Source of the DNA: Carnobacterium_A sp047553015
GTDB taxonomy: Bacteria > Bacillota > Bacilli > Lactobacillales > Carnobacteriaceae
DNA: 64,000 nucleotides
Assembly (NCBI RefSeq): GCF_047553015.1
Contig: NZ_CP180212.1
Coordinates: 1,364,001-1,428,000 of the forward strand
Reading direction: 5' to 3'
Shown: piece after piece, positions 53,519-61,595 of the stretch
How positions within the stretch are numbered: the stretch's first letter is position 1
Layout: every line of letters starts with the position of its first letter
Translations under genes and position numbers: made by a program
Notes under the pieces: generated by a model
What the model saw: the letters and a program-made list of their open reading frames with translations, nothing else
Databases searched by the model: none
What the model was told of the DNA's origin: nothing

Positions 53519-54949
53519 CTAGTTTCTTTTTGCTAGTATGTCTTTGATTGCTTTCATTTCTCCTGTAACAATCAGTCCTACACCAAAGATAAGAATAAAA
53601 ATCAGACTTTTTATGACTAAATTAATAAAATTTGAAAAAGGCAGTGTTGGAAGCAATAAAAAGCCAACAGCTTGGAATCCAGCCATTAACGCTGGCTTGA
53701 TTAATATCTTAAAAAATTCTAAATAGGTTGAATCAAACAGCTTATACATCAAGAGATAATTTGTCTGTAAAAAATTGAGTGTGAAGGCTATAACTAGTAG
53801 TAAAGCGACTGTCTCAATCTTCCCTGAATAAATCCCTACAACCATTGCTGTGATATTGGTTATAGCTGTTAACACACCTGAAACCAATAACAAATCTGTC
53901 CGATTAGCTGATTGGAAAATAGCGCCTGTAATTGTTAGAATGAGCTGAATCCAAACAGAAAAAGCTAAAATTTGAAAAGTTGCTACACTTCCACCCCATT
54001 GTCCCCCAAACAAAAAGAGAATAATTTCTTTCGCAGAAAAAAACAAAAAGATTGAAAGTGATAAACCAATTGTTCCTAAAAAGCGTGTGAGCAGCAAGTA
54101 AACTTGCTTTATTTTATCCATTCGCGTCTCATAATCAGACATAATCGGTTGGATGACTGGATAAATCACATTCGTCAAAATTTGGTTGGGATATAAGGAC
54201 AATTGATAAGATTTATCGTAATAAGCTAATGAACTTGTTGAAAAAAACCGTCCAATTAGAATTTTATCTAAATTTCCTGAAAAATAATTAATGAAATTAA
54301 AAATAAATTGATTTTTTGAAAAAGAAAAAATTTTCTTAATCGGATTTAAATCCAATCTAAAACTTACTGTTAATTTTGTTTTAAAGTAAAAAACAAAAAA
54401 TAAAAAAGCGGCTTTCAGTGTATTGCTGATAATCAATGAATAGTAACTAAAACCAGCAAATGCCAAAACAATTGAAACGACACCTGAAAGGACGTTTGCA
54501 ACAACGGTTACAATATTAACGGCCATAAAGTTCTTTTCTCTTAAAAGCATATTTTGTGGGACAACTAAGATTCCATAAAAGAACACACAGACACCAAGAA
54601 CTAGACTAATCGGAATATAGATTGCATCCTTATAAAACAAACTGATTGGGTAACCTAAAGCCATGAAGACTAAACCCAATACGATAGCTAAGTAACAAGA
54701 AAAAACAAAAATACTGTTGATTTCTTTTTTAGTCAATTGTTTATTTTGAATGATAGCCGGTCCGATTCCGAAATCAGCTAACAGTTGGAAAAACACTAGA
54801 AAAACATTGACTACCGCAACAACTCCGTATTCTTTCGGAGTTAGGAGCCTCGAAAGAATGGCTTGGACCAGAAGTTGGACAATGACATTGGAGTACTTTC
54901 CAATTGCACTGTACAGCACCCCTTTTTTAAATTCATCAATCAGGTTCAC
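53519..54949 (-). CDS. wzx: Wzx-type flippase (third)
   Basis: A 476-residue protein with about 14 helices. The N-terminal GVLYSAIGKYSNVIVQLLVQAILSRLLTPKEYGVVAVV is typical of the WzxC/PST group (MOP superfamily). It starts at a GTG about ten bases after GGAG. It sits five bases after the GT2 stop and before another GT2 gene. WzxC-type flippases handle long or charged repeats (colanic acid), but specificity cannot be read here. Confidence 0.88.
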   Translation of the reverse strand: MNLIDEFKKGVLYSAIGKYSNVIVQLLVQAILSRLLTPKEYGVVAVVNVFLVFFQLLADFGIGPAIIQNKQLTKKEINSIFVFSCYLAIVLGLVFMALGYPISLFYKDAIYIPISLVLGVCVFFYGILVVPQNMLLREKNFMAVNIVTVVANVLSGVVSIVLAFAGFSYYSLIISNTLKAAFLFFVFYFKTKLTVSFRLDLNPIKKIFSFSKNQFIFNFINYFSGNLDKILIGRFFSTSSLAYYDKSYQLSLYPNQILTNVIYPVIQPIMSDYETRMDKIKQVYLLLTRFLGTIGLSLSIFLFFSAKEIILFLFGGQWGGSVATFQILAFSVWIQLILTITGAIFQSANRTDLLLVSGVLTAITNITAMVVGIYSGKIETVALLLVIAFTLNFLQTNYLLMYKLFDSTYLEFFKILIKPALMAGFQAVGFLLLPTLPFSNFINLVIKSLIFILIFGVGLIVTGEMKAIKDILAKRN

Positions 54950-54954
54950 AGTCT

Positions 54955-56025
54955 TTACACTCCTTTTTTATAGCCCACTTGTTTCAGTATGGTTAATCCC
55001 TTTTGGGACTTTTCTCCCAGACGTGTTCGCAATTGCATCAAACTAAGTGCTTGAGCATATTTTTTGTGCTTCATTAAATAGACTAAGGCTTTTACAAACC
55101 TATTTTTTTCAGCTTGCTTATCTAAAGCTTTTACAGCGTTTAGCAGCTTTTTATCGTTCATTATTGTTTCTAGGACATTTATTTTTTCTTTCTTTTTTAA
55201 TGGGCATTTCGTTGAGGAAAGATTTTTTAGTTCTAAATAAATCGTATTCCAATATTCTCTATCTATTAAGGCTTGATTGCTTTGACTTATTTGCCATTCA
55301 TTCACTAATTCTTCAAAACGACTTGCTACAGTGTATTCTTGTTTAAAGCGATCTGTCAAATAATGATTTACCGCTGAGTTCGGTCTGAAAATATAATGGT
55401 AATAAGCCTTTTGATTGACTTCAACCTTTTCGATTTGACGATAAACTTGTAGGTTAAATAAAGCATCTTCTCCAATTTTTTGATTTGAAAATTGAATAAC
55501 ATGATTTAGTAGATACTGACGTTTGTACAATTTATTCCATAAGGCATAGGGTGTAAAAAAATAAAAGGCCTTAAATTGTTCTCTAAACTGACTTGCCGTA
55601 GCTGAAGAAGGAAATTTAGGCGTATGTACTTTATTTGTTGAACTGTTGTCTTTGCTAGTTGTTTCTTCAAAAAATCCAAACACAACTAAATCCGCTGCAG
55701 TTTTTTGAGCTATTTTTAGATTGTCTTCTATTAGATTCGATTCAATGTAATCATCCGGATCTACGAAGTAAATATACTCGCCTTTAGCTTTAGCTAGACC
55801 TGCATTTCGTGCATAACCTGCCCCAGTATTTTTTTGATCTATCACGCAGACTCGCTTGTCTTCTTTTTTGTAGTAAAGACAAAGCTGAAGTGACTGGTCA
55901 GGCGATCCATCATTTACAAGAATCAGTTCGATATTTTTATGGGTTTGGTTTAAGACACTCTTTATCGCTCGTTCTAAATAGCGTTCAACATTATAAATTG
56001 GCATAATGATAGACACATCAATCAT
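54955..56025 (-). CDS. Glycosyltransferase family 2
   Basis: A 356-residue GT-A protein with VSIIMPIYNVERYLERAIKSV (4-24), LVNDGSPDQS, NTGAGYARNAGLAKA and VDPDDYIE carrying the DxD, and KIGEDALFNLQVYR in the acceptor part. The C-terminal third is lysine-rich and amphipathic. First gene after the promoter at 56075-56083, and probably read together with wzx, GT2 and wzy downstream. Donor unknown. Confidence 0.86.
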   Translation of the reverse strand: MIDVSIIMPIYNVERYLERAIKSVLNQTHKNIELILVNDGSPDQSLQLCLYYKKEDKRVCVIDQKNTGAGYARNAGLAKAKGEYIYFVDPDDYIESNLIEDNLKIAQKTAADLVVFGFFEETTSKDNSSTNKVHTPKFPSSATASQFREQFKAFYFFTPYALWNKLYKRQYLLNHVIQFSNQKIGEDALFNLQVYRQIEKVEVNQKAYYHYIFRPNSAVNHYLTDRFKQEYTVASRFEELVNEWQISQSNQALIDREYWNTIYLELKNLSSTKCPLKKKEKINVLETIMNDKKLLNAVKALDKQAEKNRFVKALVYLMKHKKYAQALSLMQLRTRLGEKSQKGLTILKQVGYKKGV

Positions 56026-56074
56026 CGTTTGAACTCCTTCTTAATAAAATACAATTAATTTAAATGACTGCATC

Positions 56075-56100
56075 ATTATAGCATAGTCCGGACTTTTCAG
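56075..56100 (-). promoter_or_regulatory. Extended -10 promoter of the third assembly operon
   Basis: On the minus strand TATAAT at 56080-56075 follows TGC (56083-56081). CTGACT about 18 bases upstream is a fair -35. The core TATGCTATAAT is shared with the capsule operon promoter. It is about 50 bp before the GT2 start. Confidence 0.6.
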
Positions 56101-56141
56101 TCAGACTTAATCTTGTAGCAGGCTCAATGAATGCCATAATA

Positions 56142-56192
56142 AATGAGTAGGATAAACCACACATCCGGTTCACTCTACTCGTTTATTTTTTA
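56142..56192 (-). terminator. Hairpin terminator behind the GT2-GtrA gene
   Basis: GAGTAG (56145-56150) and CTACTC (56175-56180) with an inner AACC/GGTT pair form a stem flanked by AATAAA/TTTATT. It can act in both directions; the longer T run is on the plus-strand side. It lies just behind the stop codon at 56195. Confidence 0.5.
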
Positions 56193-56194
56193 GA

Positions 56195-57256
56195 CTATCC
56201 ATTAAAAATTTGTCTTTTTTGTATTCTGAAGCTAACAAAAAATAATAACGAGTCTACAACAACTTTAATGCCTGTCTCATTTATTTGTAGTATAGAATAC
56301 AGTAGCGCTACTAAAAGTGCTGAGCTGAGCATTTGAATCATGACTAATCCAAAATATTTCCAAAATACACTAGCATGATTGGATTTATCTTTAAAGACTA
56401 TTTTTTTATTGGTCAAATAATTAAATAAAGAAGAACTAATTCTAGCTCCGACAGTCGCTAGTACAATTTTACTGCTTGCCCCCATATTGAGTGACAGGAT
56501 GAAGAACTGAAACATCGCTATATCGATACTAAAGGACAGCATAGAAGAAGCCATATAGTTGAAAAATGTTTTAAACAGCGCACCATATATCTTTAGCGAG
56601 TCGTTAATTGGATCAAAATGTGTTTCGCTATTGTCGTTCATATAAATTGTCTCAATTTCTATCTCTTGTATGGGGATTTTTGCATGTGCAGCTTCTATCA
56701 ACATATTTGTTTCATACTCAAAACGTTCGCCTGCTAATGGAATAAATGACGCCACACAATCTGTCGTCAACGCTCGTAGACCCGTTTGAGTGTCCATTAA
56801 TCTTATCCCATAAAGTAGCTGAAAAACCTTACTGGTTAATTTATTGCCAAATTTACTTTTAAAAGGAACCGTTGATTGATCAAAATTTCTAGAACCTAGT
56901 ATCAATGAATGAGAGGTTGTAGTCAACACTTCTCTGATTCTTATAACATCTTCGACTGAATGTTGCCCATCTGAATCTACTGTTATAACTCCTGAAAAAT
57001 CTGCTTCTTCAACTAAATTCATAAAATAATTAAAGCCATTCTTTAATGCTCTACCCTTACCTAGATTGACGATATGTCTATGAACGGTTACTTCTTTCCT
57101 TTTAGTTAATTCAATAAAGATAGACTGATATTTATCTGAACTGCCATCGTTGATAACTAAAATAAGGTCGAAATTTTCTTTAATTAACTCATCTACATAG
57201 CTAATCAATGACCCAGTAGGATTTAATGCAGGGATTAAAACTAATGTGTTTTTCAT
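56195..57256 (-). CDS. Polyprenyl-phosphate glycosyltransferase fused to GtrA-like domain
   Basis: A 353-residue two-domain protein. Residues 1-225 are a dolichol-phosphate-mannose-synthase-type GT2 (LVLIPALNPTGSL, VINDGSSDK, HIVNLGKGRALKNGF, VDSDGQHS, ILGSRNF, MDTQTGLRA). Residues about 230-350 hold four helices of the GtrA family, thought to flip undecaprenyl-phosphate sugars. Such proteins make a lipid-P-sugar for GT-C enzymes that decorate polymers outside the membrane; the next gene upstream is a GT-C-like protein twelve bases away. In Gram-positives similar pairs glycosylate teichoic acids. The polymer decorated here is not known. Confidence 0.88.
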   Translation of the reverse strand: MKNTLVLIPALNPTGSLISYVDELIKENFDLILVINDGSSDKYQSIFIELTKRKEVTVHRHIVNLGKGRALKNGFNYFMNLVEEADFSGVITVDSDGQHSVEDVIRIREVLTTTSHSLILGSRNFDQSTVPFKSKFGNKLTSKVFQLLYGIRLMDTQTGLRALTTDCVASFIPLAGERFEYETNMLIEAAHAKIPIQEIEIETIYMNDNSETHFDPINDSLKIYGALFKTFFNYMASSMLSFSIDIAMFQFFILSLNMGASSKIVLATVGARISSSLFNYLTNKKIVFKDKSNHASVFWKYFGLVMIQMLSSALLVALLYSILQINETGIKVVVDSLLFFVSFRIQKRQIFNG

Positions 57257-57267
57257 TTTTTCTACTC

Positions 57268-59040
57268 CTAATTTAAAGTGACTATTTCTGTATAGTCTAC
57301 TATACCCTTACTTTTTAGTTTTTCATTCATTAATACGTCATCTCTCAAAATAATGAGATTAGTTTTAACAGTAGTTAAATCTATTTCATTAATTGTCTCA
57401 TTTGTGATCATTTTTATATCGGCAGAGTGCAGTGCATAAAGTGATACATAATAAAAATAAGAAGCCCAGTTTATTTCAGGTTGATCTGAAAGATAAATCA
57501 GGTACTTTTCATCTTTTGATAAGTTATTTTTATTAAAAACTGTCTCTACTATCTTTCTGTCATTTTGACTATATTCCCCTTTGATAAACAAGCTCTTTTC
57601 TATTGGGTACTTCCAATAAACGGGTAAGACTAGTACGAGTATACAAAAAAACAGGACTATTCCATTAGAAGGAGAACTTAATGGTCTTATTTTATTTTCA
57701 CTTAGCAATAAGAACAAGTAAAGTAAAGAGAGACCATAGATATACATAATCATCGTCATGTTGTATCGTTCATAAGACGCTAACACCAGGGCTTCACTTA
57801 GAGGCATTGAGAAGAGATACATAAATAATAAGGACAATTGATAAATATAATACAAAATTAAACTACTAATAAACAGCTTAAGTCCTAAATCAACTTCTCC
57901 TTTAGACGACAATACGTTCCATTTTATAAGTAAGACTGTTAATAGAAAGAATAGTAGGCAAAGCGCCCCTATTTTAATGTCTATTTGACTCATATCTATT
58001 GATCTAGCTATAAATTTTTTAACTATTAACTGAATGTCAGCTACTGATTTTTGGTCAACAATTGTCTTATAATTTTCAGCTGACATAGCATGTTTCGATT
58101 CAAACCCCTTAGAGAAAACTAGTTGAACGTGTTTCTCCCACAAAAACTTAACTGAATAAGGTATTCCGACTAAAAACAGGGCTATCTTTATCGATTTCAG
58201 CCGACTTTTTTCAGATTTAAGTGAACAATAGAAAAATAAGAGTCCGTTTATTAGTACAAAAAGAATGCCACTATTTTTTACTATCATCAAAAATGATAGT
58301 ATCGGTACTAGTTGCATATAGAACCACTTATTTTCTTCATTAATGAAATAATAAAGGATTATTGCTGATGCAGCCAAACTTAAAATAGATAAAAGTGTGT
58401 CTACTGATAAAGCTAAAAATCCTACATTGCTTGTTAAAAAAAATGTTGTTGCAAGAAATATCATGCCATAACTTATCCCTTTATTCTTATTGATAAAAGC
58501 AAATAAAGGAATAATTCCACTTACGACAAGGATACTTTGAGCAAATAACATGACACCTTCTGTGTTGCCTATTAGTTTACTTACAAAATAAATAAAAGAA
58601 GCACTCCCAGTTGGATAAGATTGAAAGACAATCAAAGACTCAAAATTGGGAAATTTATTAGTTGACAGTATTTCTCTAGCTACTAGTCCCCAATGAGAAA
58701 AATCATCATAGGCTACAAATTTAGCTCCATTAAGGAAAAAAGCTAAGTACACAGTGAAAATGAAAAAATAATACATTCCTGGCGTTAAAAAACTAACCGT
58801 CCATTCTTTAGTAATAAATGCATAAATGAGATAAGTTAAACTAGCTACTACTAATAAAACCAAAACTTCTAAGAGAACATTCAACAGTCCTGCAAAAAAC
58901 ATCAGTAGTCCGATCGAAGAGAATACAATGACCGGTATAAACTCACTTTTTATTTTTAATCTCACAAAGTAAAATTGAATAAAACCAATTAAAACAACAA
59001 AGAAAAATATAAATCTTAAAACTAAAGCAATCACTTGCAT
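57268..59040 (-). CDS. Multi-spanning membrane protein, GT-C glycosyltransferase candidate
   Basis: A 590-residue protein with about 13 transmembrane helices and a soluble C-terminal part of about 90 residues. After the third helix it has FVAYDDFSHWGLVAREI (about 109-125); an acidic pair in the first large outer loop is the usual catalytic site of GT-C enzymes that use polyprenyl-phosphate sugars. I do not recognise a closer family. The ATG at 59040 has GGAG almost touching it, so the GTG two codons on (59034) may be the real start. It is operonic with the GT2-GtrA fusion, which would supply its donor. Confidence 0.65.
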   Translation of the reverse strand: MQVIALVLRFIFFFVVLIGFIQFYFVRLKIKSEFIPVIVFSSIGLLMFFAGLLNVLLEVLVLLVVASLTYLIYAFITKEWTVSFLTPGMYYFFIFTVYLAFFLNGAKFVAYDDFSHWGLVAREILSTNKFPNFESLIVFQSYPTGSASFIYFVSKLIGNTEGVMLFAQSILVVSGIIPLFAFINKNKGISYGMIFLATTFFLTSNVGFLALSVDTLLSILSLAASAIILYYFINEENKWFYMQLVPILSFLMIVKNSGILFVLINGLLFFYCSLKSEKSRLKSIKIALFLVGIPYSVKFLWEKHVQLVFSKGFESKHAMSAENYKTIVDQKSVADIQLIVKKFIARSIDMSQIDIKIGALCLLFFLLTVLLIKWNVLSSKGEVDLGLKLFISSLILYYIYQLSLLFMYLFSMPLSEALVLASYERYNMTMIMYIYGLSLLYLFLLLSENKIRPLSSPSNGIVLFFCILVLVLPVYWKYPIEKSLFIKGEYSQNDRKIVETVFNKNNLSKDEKYLIYLSDQPEINWASYFYYVSLYALHSADIKMITNETINEIDLTTVKTNLIILRDDVLMNEKLKSKGIVDYTEIVTLN

Positions 59041-59053
59041 TCTCCTAGTCTAA

Positions 59054-59103
59054 TTTCCTATTTCTATACTTGTTATTTACTAACTTCTCACAGAAATAGG
59101 AAA
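59054..59103 (-). repeat. 12-bp perfect inverted repeat in the leader of the GT-C-like gene
   Basis: TTTCCTATTTCT (59054-59065) and AGAAATAGGAAA (59092-59103) are perfect complements with a 26-base loop, ending a few bases before the ribosome binding site of the gene starting at 59040. On the plus strand the hairpin is followed by TTTTTTTT, so it would also serve as a rightward terminator. It may be a translation-control hairpin or a binding site. Confidence 0.55.
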
Positions 59104-59168
59104 ACGATTTTTTTTAGTTAGTCAGATTGGTTATGGCAGACTAAATACAAAAGAATAGTTGACTCTCT

Positions 59169-60068
59169 CTACCTTCTGCTTAATTTTCTTTCAACATATT
59201 TACCTACTCGACTACTTGATTGTTCAATCGTTTCTTCTTGGTATTCTGTAATAGTTGCGTTAACTAGTGCACCTAACGTTAGCAATGCACCTAACATATT
59301 TAACCACAGCATAAACACAATCAATGTTCCAACTGAACCATAACTTAATGTCCCTATAGCAAAATAAGCAACATAAATAGTAAACGCTTGAGTGATTAAA
59401 ATCCACCCTACTGTAGAGAATACTGCTCCTGGCAATACCATTTTCAAATTTAATTTAGCATTAGGAACAAAATAATACAATAAAGAAAAGGAGAAAAATA
59501 ACGTGAACAGTGTTACTGGCCAGCGTAAACTAAGAAACGTATTGATTAAATCAGCAGGTAATTTTAATAAGGGAATAAGCTCTTCTAAAATCAATTGGCC
59601 AAAACCAAATACTGCTACCAGTAGGATCAAACCTGTTATCAATACAACGGTAAAAGCTATGGATGCTAAACGAATCAAGATGAAATTTTTACGAGCTTCA
59701 ACACCATAGGCTTTGTTCATGCTGATTTGTAATGCATTCATGCCTCGACTTGCAGACCAAAGTGTTCCAATTGCAGCAATAGAAAGAACTCCATTGCTAC
59801 CTGATGTTAAAATTTTATCCATAATTGGTTTTAGATTTTCTACTAAATAAGCAGGAACAGCTTTATCTAGATACGGGTAGACTGTCTCAGGTGATAAGTT
59901 CAATAATGGCAACAAATTTCCAATAACAATTAATAATGGAAAGAGAGACAATAAGAAATAATAAGCGATAATCGCTCCTGAATTTGTTATTTCTGCTTCT
60001 TTATATTTCTTACGGAAAATACAACTAATTTTTTTGATTTCTTTCTTTTTACTTATGTGTTGAGTCAT
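59169..60068 (-). CDS. YihY/BrkB family inner membrane protein
   Basis: A 299-residue protein with about six transmembrane helices. Family stretches include SGAIIAYYFLLSLFPLLIVIGNLLPLL (about 31-57), GTLWSASRGMNALQISMNKAYGVE (about 101-124), PNAKLNLKMVLPGAVFSTVGWILITQAFTIYVA and YGSVGTLIVFMLWLNMLGALLTLGALVNA. Function in the family is not settled (formerly called RNase BN, incorrectly). It has GGAG before the ATG and its own TATAAT at 60099-60104. It is outside the polysaccharide genes and probably chromosomal backbone. Confidence 0.9.
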   Translation of the reverse strand: MTQHISKKKEIKKISCIFRKKYKEAEITNSGAIIAYYFLLSLFPLLIVIGNLLPLLNLSPETVYPYLDKAVPAYLVENLKPIMDKILTSGSNGVLSIAAIGTLWSASRGMNALQISMNKAYGVEARKNFILIRLASIAFTVVLITGLILLVAVFGFGQLILEELIPLLKLPADLINTFLSLRWPVTLFTLFFSFSLLYYFVPNAKLNLKMVLPGAVFSTVGWILITQAFTIYVAYFAIGTLSYGSVGTLIVFMLWLNMLGALLTLGALVNATITEYQEETIEQSSSRVGKYVERKLSRR

Positions 60069-60186
60069 TTTTAAACTCCTTTTTAACTACTATTTTTCAT
60101 TATACTGATTCTTTCACAAAAAAACTAGTGTTGGTTAAAGGATTCAAAAATAGGTATAAGAAAATAAGGCTAACTAGCTCATTAAA

Positions 60187-60240
60187 ATAAAAGAACCTAT
60201 CCTCAGAAATAAAAATTCTGAAGGATGGGTTCTTGTTTTC
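60187..60240 (-). terminator. Terminator at the end of the map transcript
   Basis: AAGAACC-ATCCT-CAGAA pairs with TTCTG-AGGAT-GGGTTCTT between 60191 and 60234 with one bulge; TTTTATTTT follows on the minus strand. It closes the long 3' region of map that holds the repeat array. Confidence 0.7.
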
Positions 60241-60626
60241 TTATCGAAGCTGACCAGAGTTCTACGGTTCTTACTAATTGAGCTTCGATCAACAGCTTCT
60301 CGAGAAAAAGATAAAAATAATTGAAATCAAAGATTTCTTCAATTTTTTCTATTTTCTTGTCGAAGCTTCCGTTGATCTCCACATCTTTTATAATTGAGCT
60401 TCGAACTCTAGCTCTTTGGGTAAATTCAACTGTATCCTCGAGGCTAATAGCCTCTTGCGGTAAAGTTTCATTTCCCTCTCAGAGCTGAACAGAGTTCTAC
60501 GCATCTTTACTAATTGAGTTACGTACCAAAGTTTCTCGTCAAAATAGATAATCTTTTTGGAAATGAAACATTTCCGGCAAGATTCCTGATTTTGAATCGA
60601 AACTACACTTGGCACTCCACATCTTA
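60241..60626 (-). repeat. Array of ~97-nt structured repeats (3 full units and 1 partial)
   Basis: Three units read on the minus strand at 60337-60241, 60454-60355 and 60575-60478, and a partial one at 60626-60595 ending at the map stop codon. Each has a short palindrome (GAAATC-AAA-GATTTC, GAGGC-TAATA-GCCTC, GGAAATG-AAA-CATTTCC on the plus strand) followed 14-16 bases on by a conserved ~68-base block with core GAAGCTCAATTA and GTAGAACTCTG. In two units TCGAAGCT and AGCTTCGA close a second hairpin. Palindrome sequences differ but pair in every unit. A 75-codon frame at 60388-60615 runs through the array and is not credible as a gene. Confidence 0.65.
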
Positions 60627-61376
60627 ATCCTTTTGCATGGTTAGGATTCTTGGGCCTTCTTTTGTGATGGCTAGTGTGTGCTCAAATTGGCAGCTTAGTC
60701 CGCCGTCTTTTGTACGGGCTGTCCAGCCATTTTTGTCCATTTTTGACTTCCATGTTCCGGTATTCACCATCGGCTCGATAGTAATAACCATTCCTTCTTT
60801 TAGGCGTAATCCTTTACCGGCTTCGCCATAATGAGGAACAGCTGGTGATTCATGTAATGTAGGCCCAATTCCATGTCCAATAAATTCACGAACAACAGAA
60901 AGGTTTTCTGATTCTACATAGGTTTGGATTGCATGGCCAATATCGCCAATACGATTGCCAACTTTGGCTTGCTCGATTCCTTTGTATAAGGCATTTTTTG
61001 TTACTTCCATTAGATGATCAATAACCGGTGTTGATTCTCCTACTACATAGGTCCAACATGAATCAGACATTGCGCCTTTTAAGTTAATAACGGTATCTAC
61101 TTTTATTAAATCATTGTCTTTTAGTGGTTTATCTGTTGGAAAACCATGACAAATTTCATCGTTTACACTCACACAAGTAGCGTACTCATATCCTTCAAAA
61201 CCGATTTGCTCTGGAATTCCACCAGCTGCCTCAATGTGGTCTTGGAAAAATTGATTAATCGCTGTTCCAGTTACACCCGGTTTAATAAAGTCCCGTAATT
61301 TTTCATGGATACTAGCTAATAACGCGCCAGATTCTGCCATTGCATCTATTTCTCGTGTTGATTTTAATGTAATCAC
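60624..61376 (-). CDS. map: Type I methionine aminopeptidase
   Basis: Removes the initiator methionine from new proteins. The 250 residues contain the metal-binding set of the family: CHGFPTD (His at about 79), KVDTVINLKGAMSDSCWT (Asp about 93 and 104), GHGIGPTLHESP (His about 168), ITIEPM (Glu about 201) and QFEHT (Glu about 232). The start is a GTG at 61376 behind AGAGGA. It has a TTCACT-17-TATAAT promoter. The gene is followed by the repeat array. Essential housekeeping gene in most bacteria. Confidence 0.96.
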   Translation of the reverse strand: MITLKSTREIDAMAESGALLASIHEKLRDFIKPGVTGTAINQFFQDHIEAAGGIPEQIGFEGYEYATCVSVNDEICHGFPTDKPLKDNDLIKVDTVINLKGAMSDSCWTYVVGESTPVIDHLMEVTKNALYKGIEQAKVGNRIGDIGHAIQTYVESENLSVVREFIGHGIGPTLHESPAVPHYGEAGKGLRLKEGMVITIEPMVNTGTWKSKMDKNGWTARTKDGGLSCQFEHTLAITKEGPRILTMQKD

Positions 61377-61420
61377 TTCTTATTCCTCTTTTCTTTTCAT
61401 TTTGCGTTTAAGCCAATTCT

Positions 61421-61449
61421 ATTATAAGCTTAAATTCTTAAAAAGTGAA
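61421..61449 (-). promoter_or_regulatory. Promoter of map
   Basis: TTCACT (61449-61444), a 17-base spacer and TATAAT (61426-61421) on the minus strand, about 45 bp before the GTG start. Confidence 0.65.
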
Positions 61450-61521
61450 CCTTTCTTATTCTATTGCTTATCAGGCACCTTTTCAAAGGCTATCTTTCTT
61501 CTTTATTTGATTGAATTAGCG

Positions 61522-61551
61522 TTGCGAAATGGCGTTGACGTTTGGTATACT
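61522..61551 (+). promoter_or_regulatory. Promoter of the flavodoxin gene
   Basis: TTGCGA (61522-61527), an 18-base spacer and TATACT (61546-61551) with TGG in front (extended -10). Divergent from the map promoter about 70 bp away. Confidence 0.6.
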
Positions 61552-61595
61552 TTATGTAAATAAAAGAACGTTTTTAGAAAGGAAGTGAATCAGTA

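Noticed and set aside
60388..60615. A 75-codon minus-strand frame in the map 3' region
   Set aside because: It runs across two units of the structured repeat, has no ribosome binding site and its residues simply follow the repeat; a gene is unlikely.
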